A DNA stretch of 64,000 nucleotides from Hydnum rufescens UP504. Lineage: Eukaryota; Basidiomycota; Agaricomycetes; Cantharellales; Hydnaceae. The stretch spans positions 210,832 to 274,831 of the forward strand of contig MU128928.1 of NCBI GenBank assembly GCA_014904985.1, written 5' to 3'. Position 1 is the stretch's first letter; the number at the start of each line of letters is the position of its first letter. The notes under the pieces were generated by a model, which was given only the letters and a program-made list of their open reading frames with translations, made no database searches and was not told the origin of the DNA. Both the position numbers and the translations under genes were made by a program. Positions 1 through 10,069 of this stretch are shown here, one piece after another.

Positions 1-42
1 CTCCGACCTCTCGATGCTCAGGAGCCAACAAAGAATTACACC

Positions 43-675
43 ATGGCCACCACATTTGCTACTCTGAATTTCCGTCACGCCCTAGGCCTTTTCAATAATA
101 TTAATGTACCCTACTTGGATACTTATGGCGTCTCTTGGTGGTGCACTTGCATCAACTTCGGAATGCTTTATCAAGGCTTCGGGGGATCTTGGGTCAAACC
201 GCCCTCACCAGACTGGATCGAGAGCGCCCCCCATTATTTCGCAACCCGCCGGGCCACTATAGAATTCGTGCGGCGCCAATTTGCTATCCAGTACCCTAAC
301 GCGAATAAGATCTCACTCACGGACCCGGAGAGATGGAAAAACGAGTCGGCTTCCCCGTCTCAACCAGCCGATTCAACCCTAGCAAACACGAAAGGGAAAA
401 TAGAACATATTGGCTCAGCACCAACTCCACCGGAGGAACGTCTCCAACGGCCTCGCCCAATGCAGTCGCCCAATGCGAGTGGTGCTGTGCCTTCCGCTGC
501 AGCCGACGCTGAGATGAATGCTAGTGAACCGCCTCGAGTTCGCGAAATCGGCCGCTCCAATGTACTCGCCTCAAAGCCTGTCGGATCCACGACACCATAC
601 GATCCGCATCGTCGTTCAATATCCCGAACTAGGAACTCCTTGTCTGGCCGAACCGATGAGAGGAGACCGGTGTAA
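43..675 (+). CDS. N-terminal exon or leader ORF of the kinase-like gene downstream; unknown function
   Basis: A 210-codon open frame begins with ATG at 43. Its first ~90 residues are rich in aromatic residues and look structured; the rest is Ser/Pro/Arg-rich and low in complexity, as in a disordered linker. I recognise no domain. It lies just upstream of, and on the same strand as, the decayed kinase at about 860-2010, so it may be that gene's N-terminal part, the frame being lost after the stop at 675. Alternatively it is a separate small gene. No signal peptide or membrane segment is evident. Confidence 0.4.
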   Translation: MATTFATLNFRHALGLFNNINVPYLDTYGVSWWCTCINFGMLYQGFGGSWVKPPSPDWIESAPHYFATRRATIEFVRRQFAIQYPNANKISLTDPERWKNESASPSQPADSTLANTKGKIEHIGSAPTPPEERLQRPRPMQSPNASGAVPSAAADAEMNASEPPRVREIGRSNVLASKPVGSTTPYDPHRRSISRTRNSLSGRTDERRPV

Positions 676-859
676 CCCATGAATCCATCTTCAACTCTAC
701 TCTCCGACTCTGTGTCCTAACGAGCTCTACGGAATAGACGAGCACGTTCATTCTACAAGGTGTTATGATTACGGCTCCTTCTGCAGAAGCTCCGGGACAA
801 GACCCACATGCCAGCCCACCATTTCCCAATCCCCAAGCCAGTCCCTTCGAAACTCCCAA

Positions 860-2010
860 CTTGACTGGCCGTATTGTTCGTTTAGGCTCAACACCCATGG
901 CCAGAGGAGGGTACTCGGTCTGGAGGGCAGCTTGATCTCTACCACCTCTGACGACCCTCATCGAACTCAGGTGCTCTTTTCAGTTGATGGCTCACGGAGG
1001 GGCCTGTGCTCACAAGCGATTCCCTAGGTTGCCCTCAAGGTGCTTCATGCTTCGTATACGGATGAGTCCATAATCAAACGGAAACTCCTCAAGGTAATTT
1101 TATTTGACAGTTCCACCGTGAATCTTCTGTTCACAATAGGTGTAGCATCTGCATGTAGAAATGCGAGTATAGGCCCAATTGCATCACGAGAACGTGGTGA
1201 GATTGTTAGGTCACACTGAAGAGCCTGATGGGCCTGGTCTTGTTTCAGTCTCGTACCTTCACGGTGATGTCTTAAGCTTTCTAGCGAAGAATCCAAGCAT
1301 CAATCGAGAGATTATCGTGCGTTCACATCGATATACTTTCACCCGAATATGGGGCGCATTCCTGAACTGAGCTTGATCTTTCCAGTGTGCGGACGTTGCA
1401 CTGGGATTACAATACTTGCATGAATACAAGCCTCGAATTATACATGGCGACCTTAAAGGGGTATGGTTGAGTACACGGAGTGGTGATGCTTTGCTGATGA
1501 ATTGATATGCTTAGCGGAACGTGCTGATCGATGCGGAAGGAAGAGGGAGTATTTGTGATTTTGGACTGTCTATATTCTCGACGGGGGACCTACTGGCTAT
1601 ACGACATCGACTTCGGCGGGTCACTCCGATTTCTGGCTCCCGAACTTCTCGATGAAGGACTAGAACTATGGAGACAGACATATATGCATACGCATGCACT
1701 TGCATTGAGGTGGGATCTCGTCATACGCTGTGCTTGTGTCTAGCTTGTAATCGTCGATGCACTGTAGATCTTGTTTGACAAGGTGCCCTACCACGAACTC
1801 TCCAGAGAGGCACAGCTTATCCGTGCTATACTGGATCATCGGCCTCCCTTTAAACCATCGAACGAGGACGTGACTTTCCTTCGGTTTGCAAGTCTTAGAA
1901 TGCTACCGGGATCACGACCGATCGACTCGGCCATCATTGAACTAAATCATCGACACTCTAATGCGCTGCCTGTACCGTACCTGTCGAAAAAACTGGGCCT
2001 CCACCAAAGA
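860..2010 (+). pseudogene. Serine/threonine or tyrosine-like protein kinase, multi-exon and frame-disrupted
   Basis: Kinase subdomains appear in order but in different frames. A glycine-loop-like stretch (ARGGYSVWRA) is near 890-930, followed by the VALK lysine strand at about 1028-1094 and a helix-C/hinge block (HENVVRLLGH, then HGDVLSFL) from 1180. The catalytic loop IIHGDLKG lies at about 1440-1461, NVLID with the DFG motif at about 1518-1588, the activation-end motif LRFLAPELL at about 1612-1665, METDIYAYACTCIE at 1669-1710, and the C-lobe from 1768. GT...AG introns separate several blocks. Shifts inside the activation segment and after the APE motif break the frame, so this is a pseudogene or carries sequencing indels. 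HGD and DFG are both present, so the ancestor was probably active. I associate this kinase type with Rhizoctonia-like fungi. Confidence 0.65.
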
Positions 2011-2039
2011 ATCGTATGTGCACTCTCTAGATAGTACTC

Positions 2040-3740
2040 TACAGGATTGTGCACCCAAATTATTGGTTTACAGGGGAACCGTATTCGATTTATGTGCCTC
2101 CCTGGGGTTCAACAGGCCATGCTGATCTCTGTCCATGTCAATGGACTGAGCATTGTGGTGAAGTCTTCAACGTCGTTCCACCAAGTCCCGATTTATCAGG
2201 GTTATCGCTGGGAATTGATGGAGAACCAGAACGTCGAGGGTGCATTGTGCCTTGTTCTCTAACACAAGTAAAAGCTGATAGGGTGTTAGTAGATTCGGAA
2301 GACAGTTCCAATCTCTCTGGGAAGGATGCATCATCGTCGGAGAGCCCTCCCTACATCTCAAAATGGATGGACCATGTGAAATTTCGCCTCCTCACTCATC
2401 GATGGTGCCTACAAGTCCTACCACGAAGCCACCTCATAAACGGTACAATAGATACTAGGATGAAAATTAATACTGGAGCTTTTAATGGGTGTATCGGAGT
2501 GGGCCGTGCCGGCTGGGGGTCGAGTCGAGTCACAGGGATTCTAGCCACAATCACCATCTCCTTACGGCCGGCCGTCATCTTCTGGTTTATTCATGGGTGT
2601 CGTGTTGTGTATGTATGCATGCGGCTACGACTGTAGATCTCAATTCCAGACAGTTGTACTTGACGACTTGGAGGAAGAAAGGACATCAAACGGGCATCAC
2701 GCTTAGATAATTTGCATTCCTGGGGGGAGGGCATTGATGTGAAGGTTTCGGAACGTTGGACGAAGCAAGACTCTCAAGGACGGTGAGAAAAAGCGAGCCA
2801 TACAAAGTAGACATTCTTAGTGGCTTCTTTAGTCAACTTCCGCACACTCCACGCAGAGTAATTTATGTGCTGTCTGCGGAACGGAACCCTTGGGACTGCC
2901 GAGGATAGGGAAACGCACAGAGGACATCAAAGAAACACGAGTGGGATGCACCAACTGTTCTCCCCTCACCCTAACAGTGCTTTGCTCATAGAGACCTATT
3001 TGTATTTGCTGTAACCAGTACTTACTTTGATGCTGTAAATTAATATGTGATACCTTGGACTAGGATTCTTGGATGTTTCTGACATGTGCCCAACAAGGCA
3101 CCTAGCTGGATCCGGAGAGTGCTTGATCTCCCCGATGACACTTAGTGATGAAGTGGGTGTGCGGCGGAACCAAATATTTGGTGTTGAGCCAACTGAATTC
3201 ATTTCCACATTGACAGTGCAGGTCGAAAGGCGACGATGGTGAGATGTCCTTGATCTATTTCCCATGTATCTGCGTTGATGACTTATGGAGTGGTGATGTT
3301 GTAGTCTGCACTGTTTAACTTCCAATCACTCCTACTCGTTCTTTTGCTCACTATATGCACGTGCACTTACGTGCGAGCAGTCGCGCCTAGTATCGTTGAT
3401 AGGAACAAGGACGGGTCAGTTTTTTCTTCTTCGCTATGCTCTTGGAGGGGTGTGTATCTTTATCTCTGAATGCTTTATTTTGATAACCCAGATTCCTTGG
3501 CGTATTTTGGAAGTGTGCTCGGATAGGTGAGAAAGTGATGACCACGTCGTCTCAAGAGCGCGGTTGTTGATACCGAGCATGTCCTGTGTAGGAGAGAGAT
3601 TATCACCCTATGTAGCGTTAGCTTGTGTTGCGATGGCTGTCAACCTTGTCCTATAGCGTACGGATCTGGATGTCGGCTTTCCTCATTATTCATTCACCTA
3701 GGCGTCCGTATCATCCACACGATAGAAGAAACATGACGAT
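2040..3740. other. Intergenic stretch between two kinase-like genes; no gene supported
   Basis: Open frames here (for example the plus frame at 2049-2636) are low in complexity, resemble no family I know, and overlap equally long frames on the other strand. They are most likely decayed flank of the upstream kinase plus random ORFs. I see no RNA gene or long repeat. Confidence 0.4.
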
Positions 3741-3757
3741 TCGATGAGCTATTTAGG

Positions 3758-5018
3758 TTATATTACAGTGGGAATAGCGCCGCCAGCCCCTTGGACCCTG
3801 GCTCTTGCCCTACGCTCACTCCAAATTTCGAGCATCCTGTCTCTGGCCTGCACAGCAGTGGGTCTTCGATCGGGATGCGCTGCCCAACATTCATGCATTA
3901 GCTTCCACAACGCACACACCGGGTTTGTCAGTCCTCTCCGCCACGCGAGCTCTGATTGAGGGAATTCTGGTCGCAGGCCTTCGCGAATGAGTCGATGGAG
4001 ACGGTAGAGATGATTGTATTTGGAGAAGGGTTCCGTGTCAGTGATGATCTAATTCAGTGCGTACTCCACGTCAGTCTTTCGCCCATTTCATGGTTTTTGA
4101 GTGGGCCAAAAAAAGAGTTGGTCGTACCTCGAGGATGACACAGGCGTAAGAATACATGTCCGAGCTGACTTCGTGATTGTCGCCTTCCAATACTTCGGGT
4201 GCAGACCATCGCATGGGGGGTGGGCGACTACCAGTTTGGACGTCGCCTGAGATGTATTCTAGTGCGAAGTGTGGGATTCGTGCTGTTCCGTCAGCGTCGA
4301 TGAGGATGTTGCTCTGCGAGGATCTGCATGTTTGGTCATCTGTCTCCACTGCGGCATGGCATGGAGGATGTTCTACGCACCGCATTTAGACCGCCGTGGA
4401 TGATTGGGGGCGACTGAGAGTGGAGATAAATTAGGCCTTCGGCGATATCGAGACTAGGGGGCGGCAAAACAGATAGATTGGAATCAGTCCCAGTCCAGGA
4501 TTATAGCCTGCAGGCAAAGCGAACCACTGGGAAGAGGCGCAGCGTTAGCATTGAAATGTACGCATAGTTCAATAGAGGGCCTCACAATTCGGATACAATC
4601 CACGTTCTCGTCCGCATCTTTGCTGGCGTAAACTCGAGCATTCCCGTTTGGCATCCACTCGCTGACCATATAAGGCAACTCGTGCCTTGGTCCACAGCAT
4701 CCCAGGAAGGGCACGATATTGCGGTGGTTCAGTCGTTGCCCAATCTTGCTTTCGCGATTTATACGCTGGGTCGAGTATCAATATATACCCTCTCTGCTGT
4801 CCCCGGCCCCGCAAGCGCACCTTGTGGAGCCTATAATCTCCACCAGCGTAAATAGGGGGAATAATGATCGTGGACGGCTTAACTCACACTTCAACCCTAG
4901 CGCTCCCCACATTAGCTATCTTTATCGCGACTGTTCTTCCCGCACGCACGCCCTTATAGATTGTTGCGTGGTCTCCGCGGTAGACTTGGATTGGGACAGT
5001 CGACTCGAAGGAGTCCAT
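3758..5018 (-). pseudogene. Protein-kinase-like gene lacking catalytic residues (pseudokinase or pseudogene)
   Basis: Read on the minus strand from an ATG at 5018. The start is MDSFESTVPIQVYRGDHATI, followed by IYKGV and the VAIK lysine strand (about 4920-4960). Then come KIGQRLNHRNIVPFLGCC with the hinge YMVSEWMPNG (4620-4750), [13 protein letters not shown] and the [10 protein letters not shown] and [13 protein letters not shown] blocks (4130-4330). The C-lobe holds LWKLMHECWAAHPDRRPTA (about 3840-3900), ending at a stop at 3758. The catalytic loop reads HGGL instead of HGDL, and the DFG position reads HFA, so both catalytic aspartates are gone. At least one frame change lies around 4330-4400. 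It could be a genuine pseudokinase with mis-read introns, but loss of both aspartates plus a frame break favours decay. Confidence 0.6.
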
Positions 5019-5139
5019 ACTAAACAGGGGGCGGTCTCCTGTATAATTCTCGAGGGTGGTGATGAGTCTACTGTCCTATTTGGATGTCACACGCAAGAGG
5101 GTGCACGTGATTCCAATCCCTCCACCCTAAGCAGTGTTG

Positions 5140-5480
5140 CTGGACCCCAGGTCAGACCCGGGTCAGACCGGGTCCAGCCGTGACCCCCGATCAGACTTGG
5201 GTCTTTACCCCTGAGAGCACGTGAAGGTCGCATCAGCAGGCAACCAATCAAATTGATGCGGTGGAACGGGGTTAGGCACCACATCCGTATCTCTTCCCAC
5301 GACCGCGGCTTCTGCCGGAAAGAGATCCCATGACATTATGTCGGCAATCTCCAATGGACGAAAACCAAGACCTTGTTGACCTCATTGACCGTGGGATTGA
5401 CCGGGTCACAAAAGTCAGACCGGTCCGAAATTTGACCTTTGACCTTTTCGGACCTAGGTCCAGCAACACTGACCCTAAGT
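5140..5480. repeat. TGACC/GGTC-rich motif cluster flanking the left end of the inverted repeat
   Basis: Many short GGTCAGACC, GACCGGGTC and TTGACC-type motifs recur in both orientations, densest at 5145-5180 and 5380-5475. Such clustered subterminal motifs are common near the ends of DNA transposons. They stop where the inverted repeat begins, and no matching cluster follows the right end at 20032. Confidence 0.45.
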
Positions 5481-5786
5481 ACCGATTTACCGGACATGGC
5501 CGTGGACCCCCGTAAATCCGGAGTAATCCCGGTTGGCCGGCCCGGCCCCAGTTGGAACTGAGATCACGGTTGCCAGGCGGAAAATCAGTTTGCTTCCTGC
5601 AAAATATTAGATCAGCAAGGACCCTGCAGTTTTGTGAGGCCCGATCTGGACTTAAGAAGCATTTTTTTTATGAACAGTTAACAGTGGAAGGGCTGGCACT
5701 TGACACTTTTTGGGTACCGGCTATTGCCGGCGTTGCGTTCGTGTCTCCGAAACTATGCAGCCACACACCGAACAGGCAAGCCAACA

Positions 5787-7168
5787 ACCACACACCCGCG
5801 GCAGCGGGTGTGTGGTCATACAAGGTAAGTTTTTCTGTTGTAATAGATACAACAGCGCAAAAAGAGCAGCAAAAGCTGCTCTTTTTGTGCTGCTTTAAAT
5901 CTCTTTACTAACTAATCTTTATTCTCTTAGATCGTGGCCTGATCCAGGGCATGAAGTGGGACCCCACCTAATAACGGGCATGTGAATGGCCAAACCCCAA
6001 GCAGACACATGTGAGGCAAAAACAACGAATGAAACTGCGACCAACAAGACCATAGGCAAGAATGCAGCCAATGAGTGGCTGTATGAACCATACACCCACC
6101 ACGGCGGGTGCATGGTTCTATGTAAGGTAAGTAATTCAGTACACCCAACGGTGCAAAAAGTGCAACGAATACTGCACTTTTTGCGCTGGTTTTTGTTTTA
6201 ATCTTTAACTAATATCTTATGTACTATCCCAGGTGATCGCTTGAACCGGAACCCACGAAGTAAAGACCCGCCAAACAAGCCCCCTTCCCCAATGCGACAA
6301 ACCACCACATGGACACAGGCCAAACACAACCCCCAAACAGCAACCCACCAAACAAGGACCTGAAACAAGGCGTAAACCATGAACCGGGAATGCCCCAAAT
6401 GAACCACACACCCGCTGCGGCGGGTGTGTGGTAATTTATGGTAAGTTCATTTTTAATTTCTATATGTACAGCAGCGCAAAAAGAGCAGCGAAAGCTGCTC
6501 TTTTTGCGCTGCTTTGAGTATTTTACTCATATATGGTTGTATTATTCTAGGCCATAACTGGTCTGAGGCACCAGGCGAAACCCCATGAAACCACAAGAGC
6601 ACAACCAGCCAGGGCCCCAGCGGCAATGCAGCAGATGAGCATGACAAATGACAACGCGCCCACCGAGTGACCGAACAAACCACACACCCGCCGTAGCGGG
6701 TGTGTGGTTCTATCTAAGGTAAGTACCATTTGTAACCCCCAATGGCACAAAAAGAGCAGCCAGTGGTGCTCTTTTTGCGCTGGTTTCAATCTCTAACTAA
6801 TTCTATTGATTTTTCTAGATCATCGCCTGAACTTCCACCAATGAAACGAACGGCCGCCAACTAAGAACAAACGGCCAAATGAACCCCCCCCCTGAAGCAA
6901 CAGCCTGCCAAACGAAACCCGTGAACGATGACCTGCCAAAGACCCCACACCGAACGAGACCCATGCAGATGACAAAAACCACCCACACAATGATGACACA
7001 AAGTGACGCAACGCTGAGAACCTGTATGAGCCACACCTGCTGAAGCGGGTGTGGTGATTTTTAAGGTATGTATTTCAAGCTACAAGTATGATCATGCAAA
7101 AGGAGCAGCACAGGCTGCTCCTTTTGCATGGCTTTTCTTTTTTTTCACTAATGTAGTGTTTATTCCAG
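5787..7168 (+). repeat. Array of five intron-like units with internal hairpins (left arm)
   Basis: Five units repeat the same plan. A GC-rich hairpin (stem CCACACACCCGC pairing with GCGGGTGTGTGG; unit hairpins at 5787-5816, 6086-6117, 6403-6432, 6679-6708, 7030-7055) is followed after 8-12 nt by a GTAAGT or GTATGT donor. The intron-like segments are 5825-5930, 6127-6232, 6441-6550, 6719-6818 and 7065-7168 (106, 106, 110, 100 and 104 nt). Each holds an A/U hairpin of the GCAAAAAGAGCAGC type near its middle. The third has a perfect 20-bp stem closed by GAAA (470-513 past 6000). CTAAC or CTAAT branch-like motifs and a TAG/CAG acceptor follow in most units. The intervening 'exons' (~170-250 nt) have stops in every frame I joined. 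Confidence 0.8.
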
Positions 7169-7329
7169 GTATTCTTCTGACCCCACAGCCTACACCTACC
7201 TCCAATGGGTCCCCCTCCCCCTGGTCCCAAAACCTGCAACTGCCATTCATAAACCCGCTGACTGAAAACCCGCGACCCCACTGAATAAAAACATGGGGGA
7301 GACAGGGGGGATACATCATGTATGATAGT

Positions 7330-7400
7330 AGAATAATAATAATAATAATATAATAAATGAATAATTATGTGTAATAATGAGAATGAACAGACAGTAATAA
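7330..7400. repeat. TAA/ATA-rich microsatellite (left arm)
   Basis: A run of TAATAATAA triplets followed by degenerate AT-rich repeats. A mirrored copy lies at about 18125-18200 in the right arm. Confidence 0.8.
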
Positions 7401-7479
7401 AGAAGTAATCCCGATTACTGAAAAGCCTGTATGGCCCGCTCACCCATTCAGGGGCATTCCTAGGCTTGCCAGGACCTAT

Positions 7480-8010
7480 TGTTACGAGTCGTACTCGTAA
7501 CCTCGCTTACATACGAATAACCAAGCCAATCACGCCATCACGTGACCTTCACCCTTGCCGCCATTGTGCCTTCCTCTTTCAGCAATTCCTATTATATACA
7601 TCCTTCCTTTATTCAACACCCCTTTATCCATAAAACCCTTTTGATCTCTAATAGTATAAGTAGTTACTTGATGTACACTCGCTCTTTAGAAGATCGAGAA
7701 TATATTGTCAACTGATTGAATTCCACTCTCGTGATCTCAGTTATTGCTCGCGACTCTCATCTTAAAACCTTCGCCTATTAAGTCTCAAGAAGCCGGTCTT
7801 CCTCGTACGTACTCATCTTTCGTGACTTACGTAATCCCCACTTCGCAACTCCCTCGTCAATCGCCTTAAGGGCATTTCCTTGTATTCGTCTCGATTACGT
7901 CATCGTATCTTTCGCCTCGAGTACAACCCTTAACACTCTTCACTGACGAGTCCGTTGTGTCTGACGGTGTACTGTAGCTCTCGCCTACAGTGTGTCTCAG
8001 CCAAATACAT
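7480..8010 (+). other. LTR-like or promoter-like stretch (left arm)
   Basis: It opens with a perfect 9-bp inverted repeat (GTTACGAGT, 3-nt loop, ACTCGTAAC; 7481-7501). It contains a TATA-like TATAAGTAG near 7660 and a T/C-rich, non-coding body, and runs into the GRF ORF. Composition and position are compatible with a solo LTR or a transposon promoter. I could not find a matching direct copy in the window, only the inverted one (about 16500-17012), so LTR status is unproven. Confidence 0.3.
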
Positions 8011-8159
8011 CTGGAATCTGCATCTTCGAAATGCCTAGTACCTCACAGCTGCGATACATCAACAATGTTCTTGTCTGTCACTGTCCGTACAACCCCTTAC
8101 CTCGTATGTTTCGACACCTTCACATCCGTCCAAGTTCGCTAATCCCCGTCCTAGCCCAC

Positions 8160-8626
8160 CATTTCCACTCGCACCAGGAGAGGTCGATGGGAAGAGGCTT
8201 TTTCAAGTGTTCGAAGGAACCTTTTGGATGCAAGTTCTGGGGTGAGTGATCCCACACGATCGTAGGCATGTAGCGACTAACATTCTATTAGCGTGGTCAG
8301 GTGAGGATGATCCCGATCTTGTACGATCCAATCTGATCCTCAATGTGCCCCCATCCAATTCTGTCCCCAATGCATCCCCATCCAATTTCGTCCCCAATTC
8401 GTCCCCATCCAATTCGACCTCCAATGCGTCTCCGTCCTATTCTCAACCTTCCGGCACCTCCAGCACGACCCTTGTTGACTTGCTTTGAAGTGAAATCAGG
8501 GGTTTGCGTAACGAGCTTTGTCAGCTCCGCAATGAACTTGATGAATGGGATGGAGATTTGAGGCTGGCTAACAAGAGGCACCAAGACCTGGTCGCCAACT
8601 TGGAGAAATTGCTCGCTAGTTCTTGA
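8160..8626 (+). pseudogene. GRF-type zinc-finger plus coiled-coil protein, broken (left arm)
   Basis: Exon 1 ends with GRGFFKCSKEPFGCKFW, the C-terminal half of a GRF zinc finger (basic-aromatic-K-C...C-x-F). A 50-nt intron at 8242-8291 (GTGAGT...CTAAC...TTAG) joins it as CKFW-AWSGEDDPDL, restoring the usual GRF ending. Exon 2 has a 9-residue tandem repeat (NASPSNSVP-like, four copies, 27-bp DNA unit, 8341-8445) and then a coiled coil (LRNELCQLRNELDEWDGD) ending at 8626. An in-frame TGA at 8486-8488 separates repeat and coiled coil. The same TGA occurs in the inverted copy, so the lesion, or an unseen intron, predates the duplication. The first zinc ligands upstream are unclear. Confidence 0.6.
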
Positions 8627-8984
8627 TTTTTTTTGTCCGAATTGTACAAGTCTGCCAATCCTCTCAATTCATGTGCTCGCTGGAATGATTGCAATACTCA
8701 TTGATTTAAGGTGACAAAGAGTAAATTCGGCGACACAAATAGAATAATTATACTGGCTGTGCAGTCTCCTCAGTGAGACTGATATAATATATGGTACCCT
8801 CACTGGTATTCCATCCATCACTGTTAATGCAGTCTGTGCTGTGTGTAGTAAAAAGGTTTAGGGGCCATAAGTACCCACACTCAAACAGTCGGCTGTCATA
8901 GAGTAATTAAAAGTACTATATATATCTATTTTCAGTGACAAAATTTTGGTACTGCAGAGCTCGCAAATGAGAATCCCAGTAGTA

Positions 8985-9340
8985 AAAATGGGCTTGCCAC
9001 TACATGTGACACATGCAGTGTGGTTGTACACCTGAACACTGTCACTCCCTAAAATTGAATAACTTCAAACTTTGCCCGACCTGTTATGCCAATGGTCACT
9101 TTTCTTCCAAGATGTTTAGTGGGGACTTCATCCGGCTTGTATCCGCAAGCGAATTCAAATATGCAGATGGCATCCACACAGACAATTGGACCAATGCTGA
9201 GACCCTCCTTTTGCTCAAAGGTATTGAGATGTTTGAAAACAATTGGGGTACAGTTAGCAAGCATGACCCTAGTGACTGCTGAATACATTCATGAATTCAA
9301 GCACCGGGATAGGAGAAGCCACTAATGTTAATGATGATTC
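8985..9340 (+). pseudogene. Captured fragment of a SWI3/RSC8 (SMARCC-type) chromatin-remodelling subunit (left arm)
   Basis: The plus frame from about 9013 reads CHSLKLNNFKLCPTCYANG, then FSSKMFSGDFIRL, KYADGIHTDNWTNAETLLLL and GIEMFENNWGTVSKH. That is the end of the ZZ-like zinc finger, the linker (M[YF]SGDFIRL) and the first part of the SANT domain of RSC8/SWI3 proteins, in the right order and spacing. TCDTC just upstream supplies the first zinc pair in another frame. SWIRM and the C-terminal leucine zipper are absent, and the SANT domain stops after HDPSDC. It is therefore a gene fragment inside the repeat, not a working subunit. A mirrored, more broken copy lies at about 15480-15190. Confidence 0.7.
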
Positions 9341-9480
9341 ATCTGAAAACAAGGATTAATTCTATATGGGATACAAGGGCCATGGTCATATAAGTATGAA
9401 GTACTATAATACTATTTCAGGGACCCCCGTATTAAAAGTACCATAAACACTATTTTCAGCAACAATTTTTCTTCTCAACC

Positions 9481-10014
9481 ATGACTTCTGATCATTCTAC
9501 TACTACAAAGCACCGTGGTCGACCTCGGAAGTATGATACCTCAGAGCTTTGAAGAGAGGCCTGAAATGCTCAGAGACAGGCTCGGTATGCATGAGTACAA
9601 AAAAAGTGAATTAGTATTAGGGTGTTATGGACAGCTAAACTAACTACATTCATGAATTAAAGCTCTGGGATAGGACAGCCCACCAATGCTAATAGCCACG
9701 ACAAATATGGTACAAAAGAAGACGAAGTAAAGGGCGTCCATGAGGACTACGAGAGTAACGATGACAGCGGTAAAGAGGATCACGAACAGGATGGCAAGGA
9801 GACGGGGGATGCAATTGACAAGGGTGAGGATGAAATTGGAATATCACATCATGGGGTGAAGACACTCCAAACCGAGGAGGGTTTAATGTTGTGGAAGGCA
9901 GAGAGGGGAATTGAAGCATTGCGAGAGAAATGGACATCCGCATTGGAGCTGATAGATGTGTTGGAGAAAGCAAATACCGATCTTAGGGAAGAGTTGTGGG
10001 AGTGGAGGGCGTGA
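9481..10014 (+). pseudogene. AT-hook plus acidic/coiled-coil ORF, broken (left arm)
   Basis: MTSDHSTTTKHRGRPRKYDT at 9481 holds an AT-hook core (RGRPRK). Stops interrupt the following Arg-rich helix (about 9550-9590). The frame resumes at about 9690 with an acidic segment (KEDEVKG...GKEDHEQDGKETGD), then TLQTEEGLMLWKAERGIEAL and a predicted coiled coil ending at 10014. An intron-like GTATGCATG...CTAAC segment near 9591-9650 may join the two. DNA binding is inferred from the AT hook only. Confidence 0.45.
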
Positions 10015-10069
10015 TAAATTATATACTACATGGTCGATGCATACCTCTGATTCAGGCCTAGTAAAATTC

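Noticed and set aside
5919..6789. Hydrophobic minus-strand ORFs in the hairpin array
   Set aside because: They are the antisense of the intron-like units and GC hairpins; hydrophobicity arises from complement of Pro/Thr/Asn-rich sequence.
5787..7130. Hairpins as bacterial rho-independent terminators
   Set aside because: The context is a spliceosomal eukaryotic genome and the hairpins lie inside or just before intron-like segments.
7075..7443. 122-codon minus ORF and its mirrored copy at 18081-18449
   Set aside because: It runs through the intronic hairpin, TAA microsatellite and splice signals; composition is repeat-driven, so it is a shadow frame conserved only because the arms are duplicates.
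7940..8000. Hammerhead-ribozyme-like core (CTGACGAGTCCG) in the LTR-like stretch
   Set aside because: The GAAA partner strand and a closable stem III are missing, and the right-arm copy does not preserve the core.
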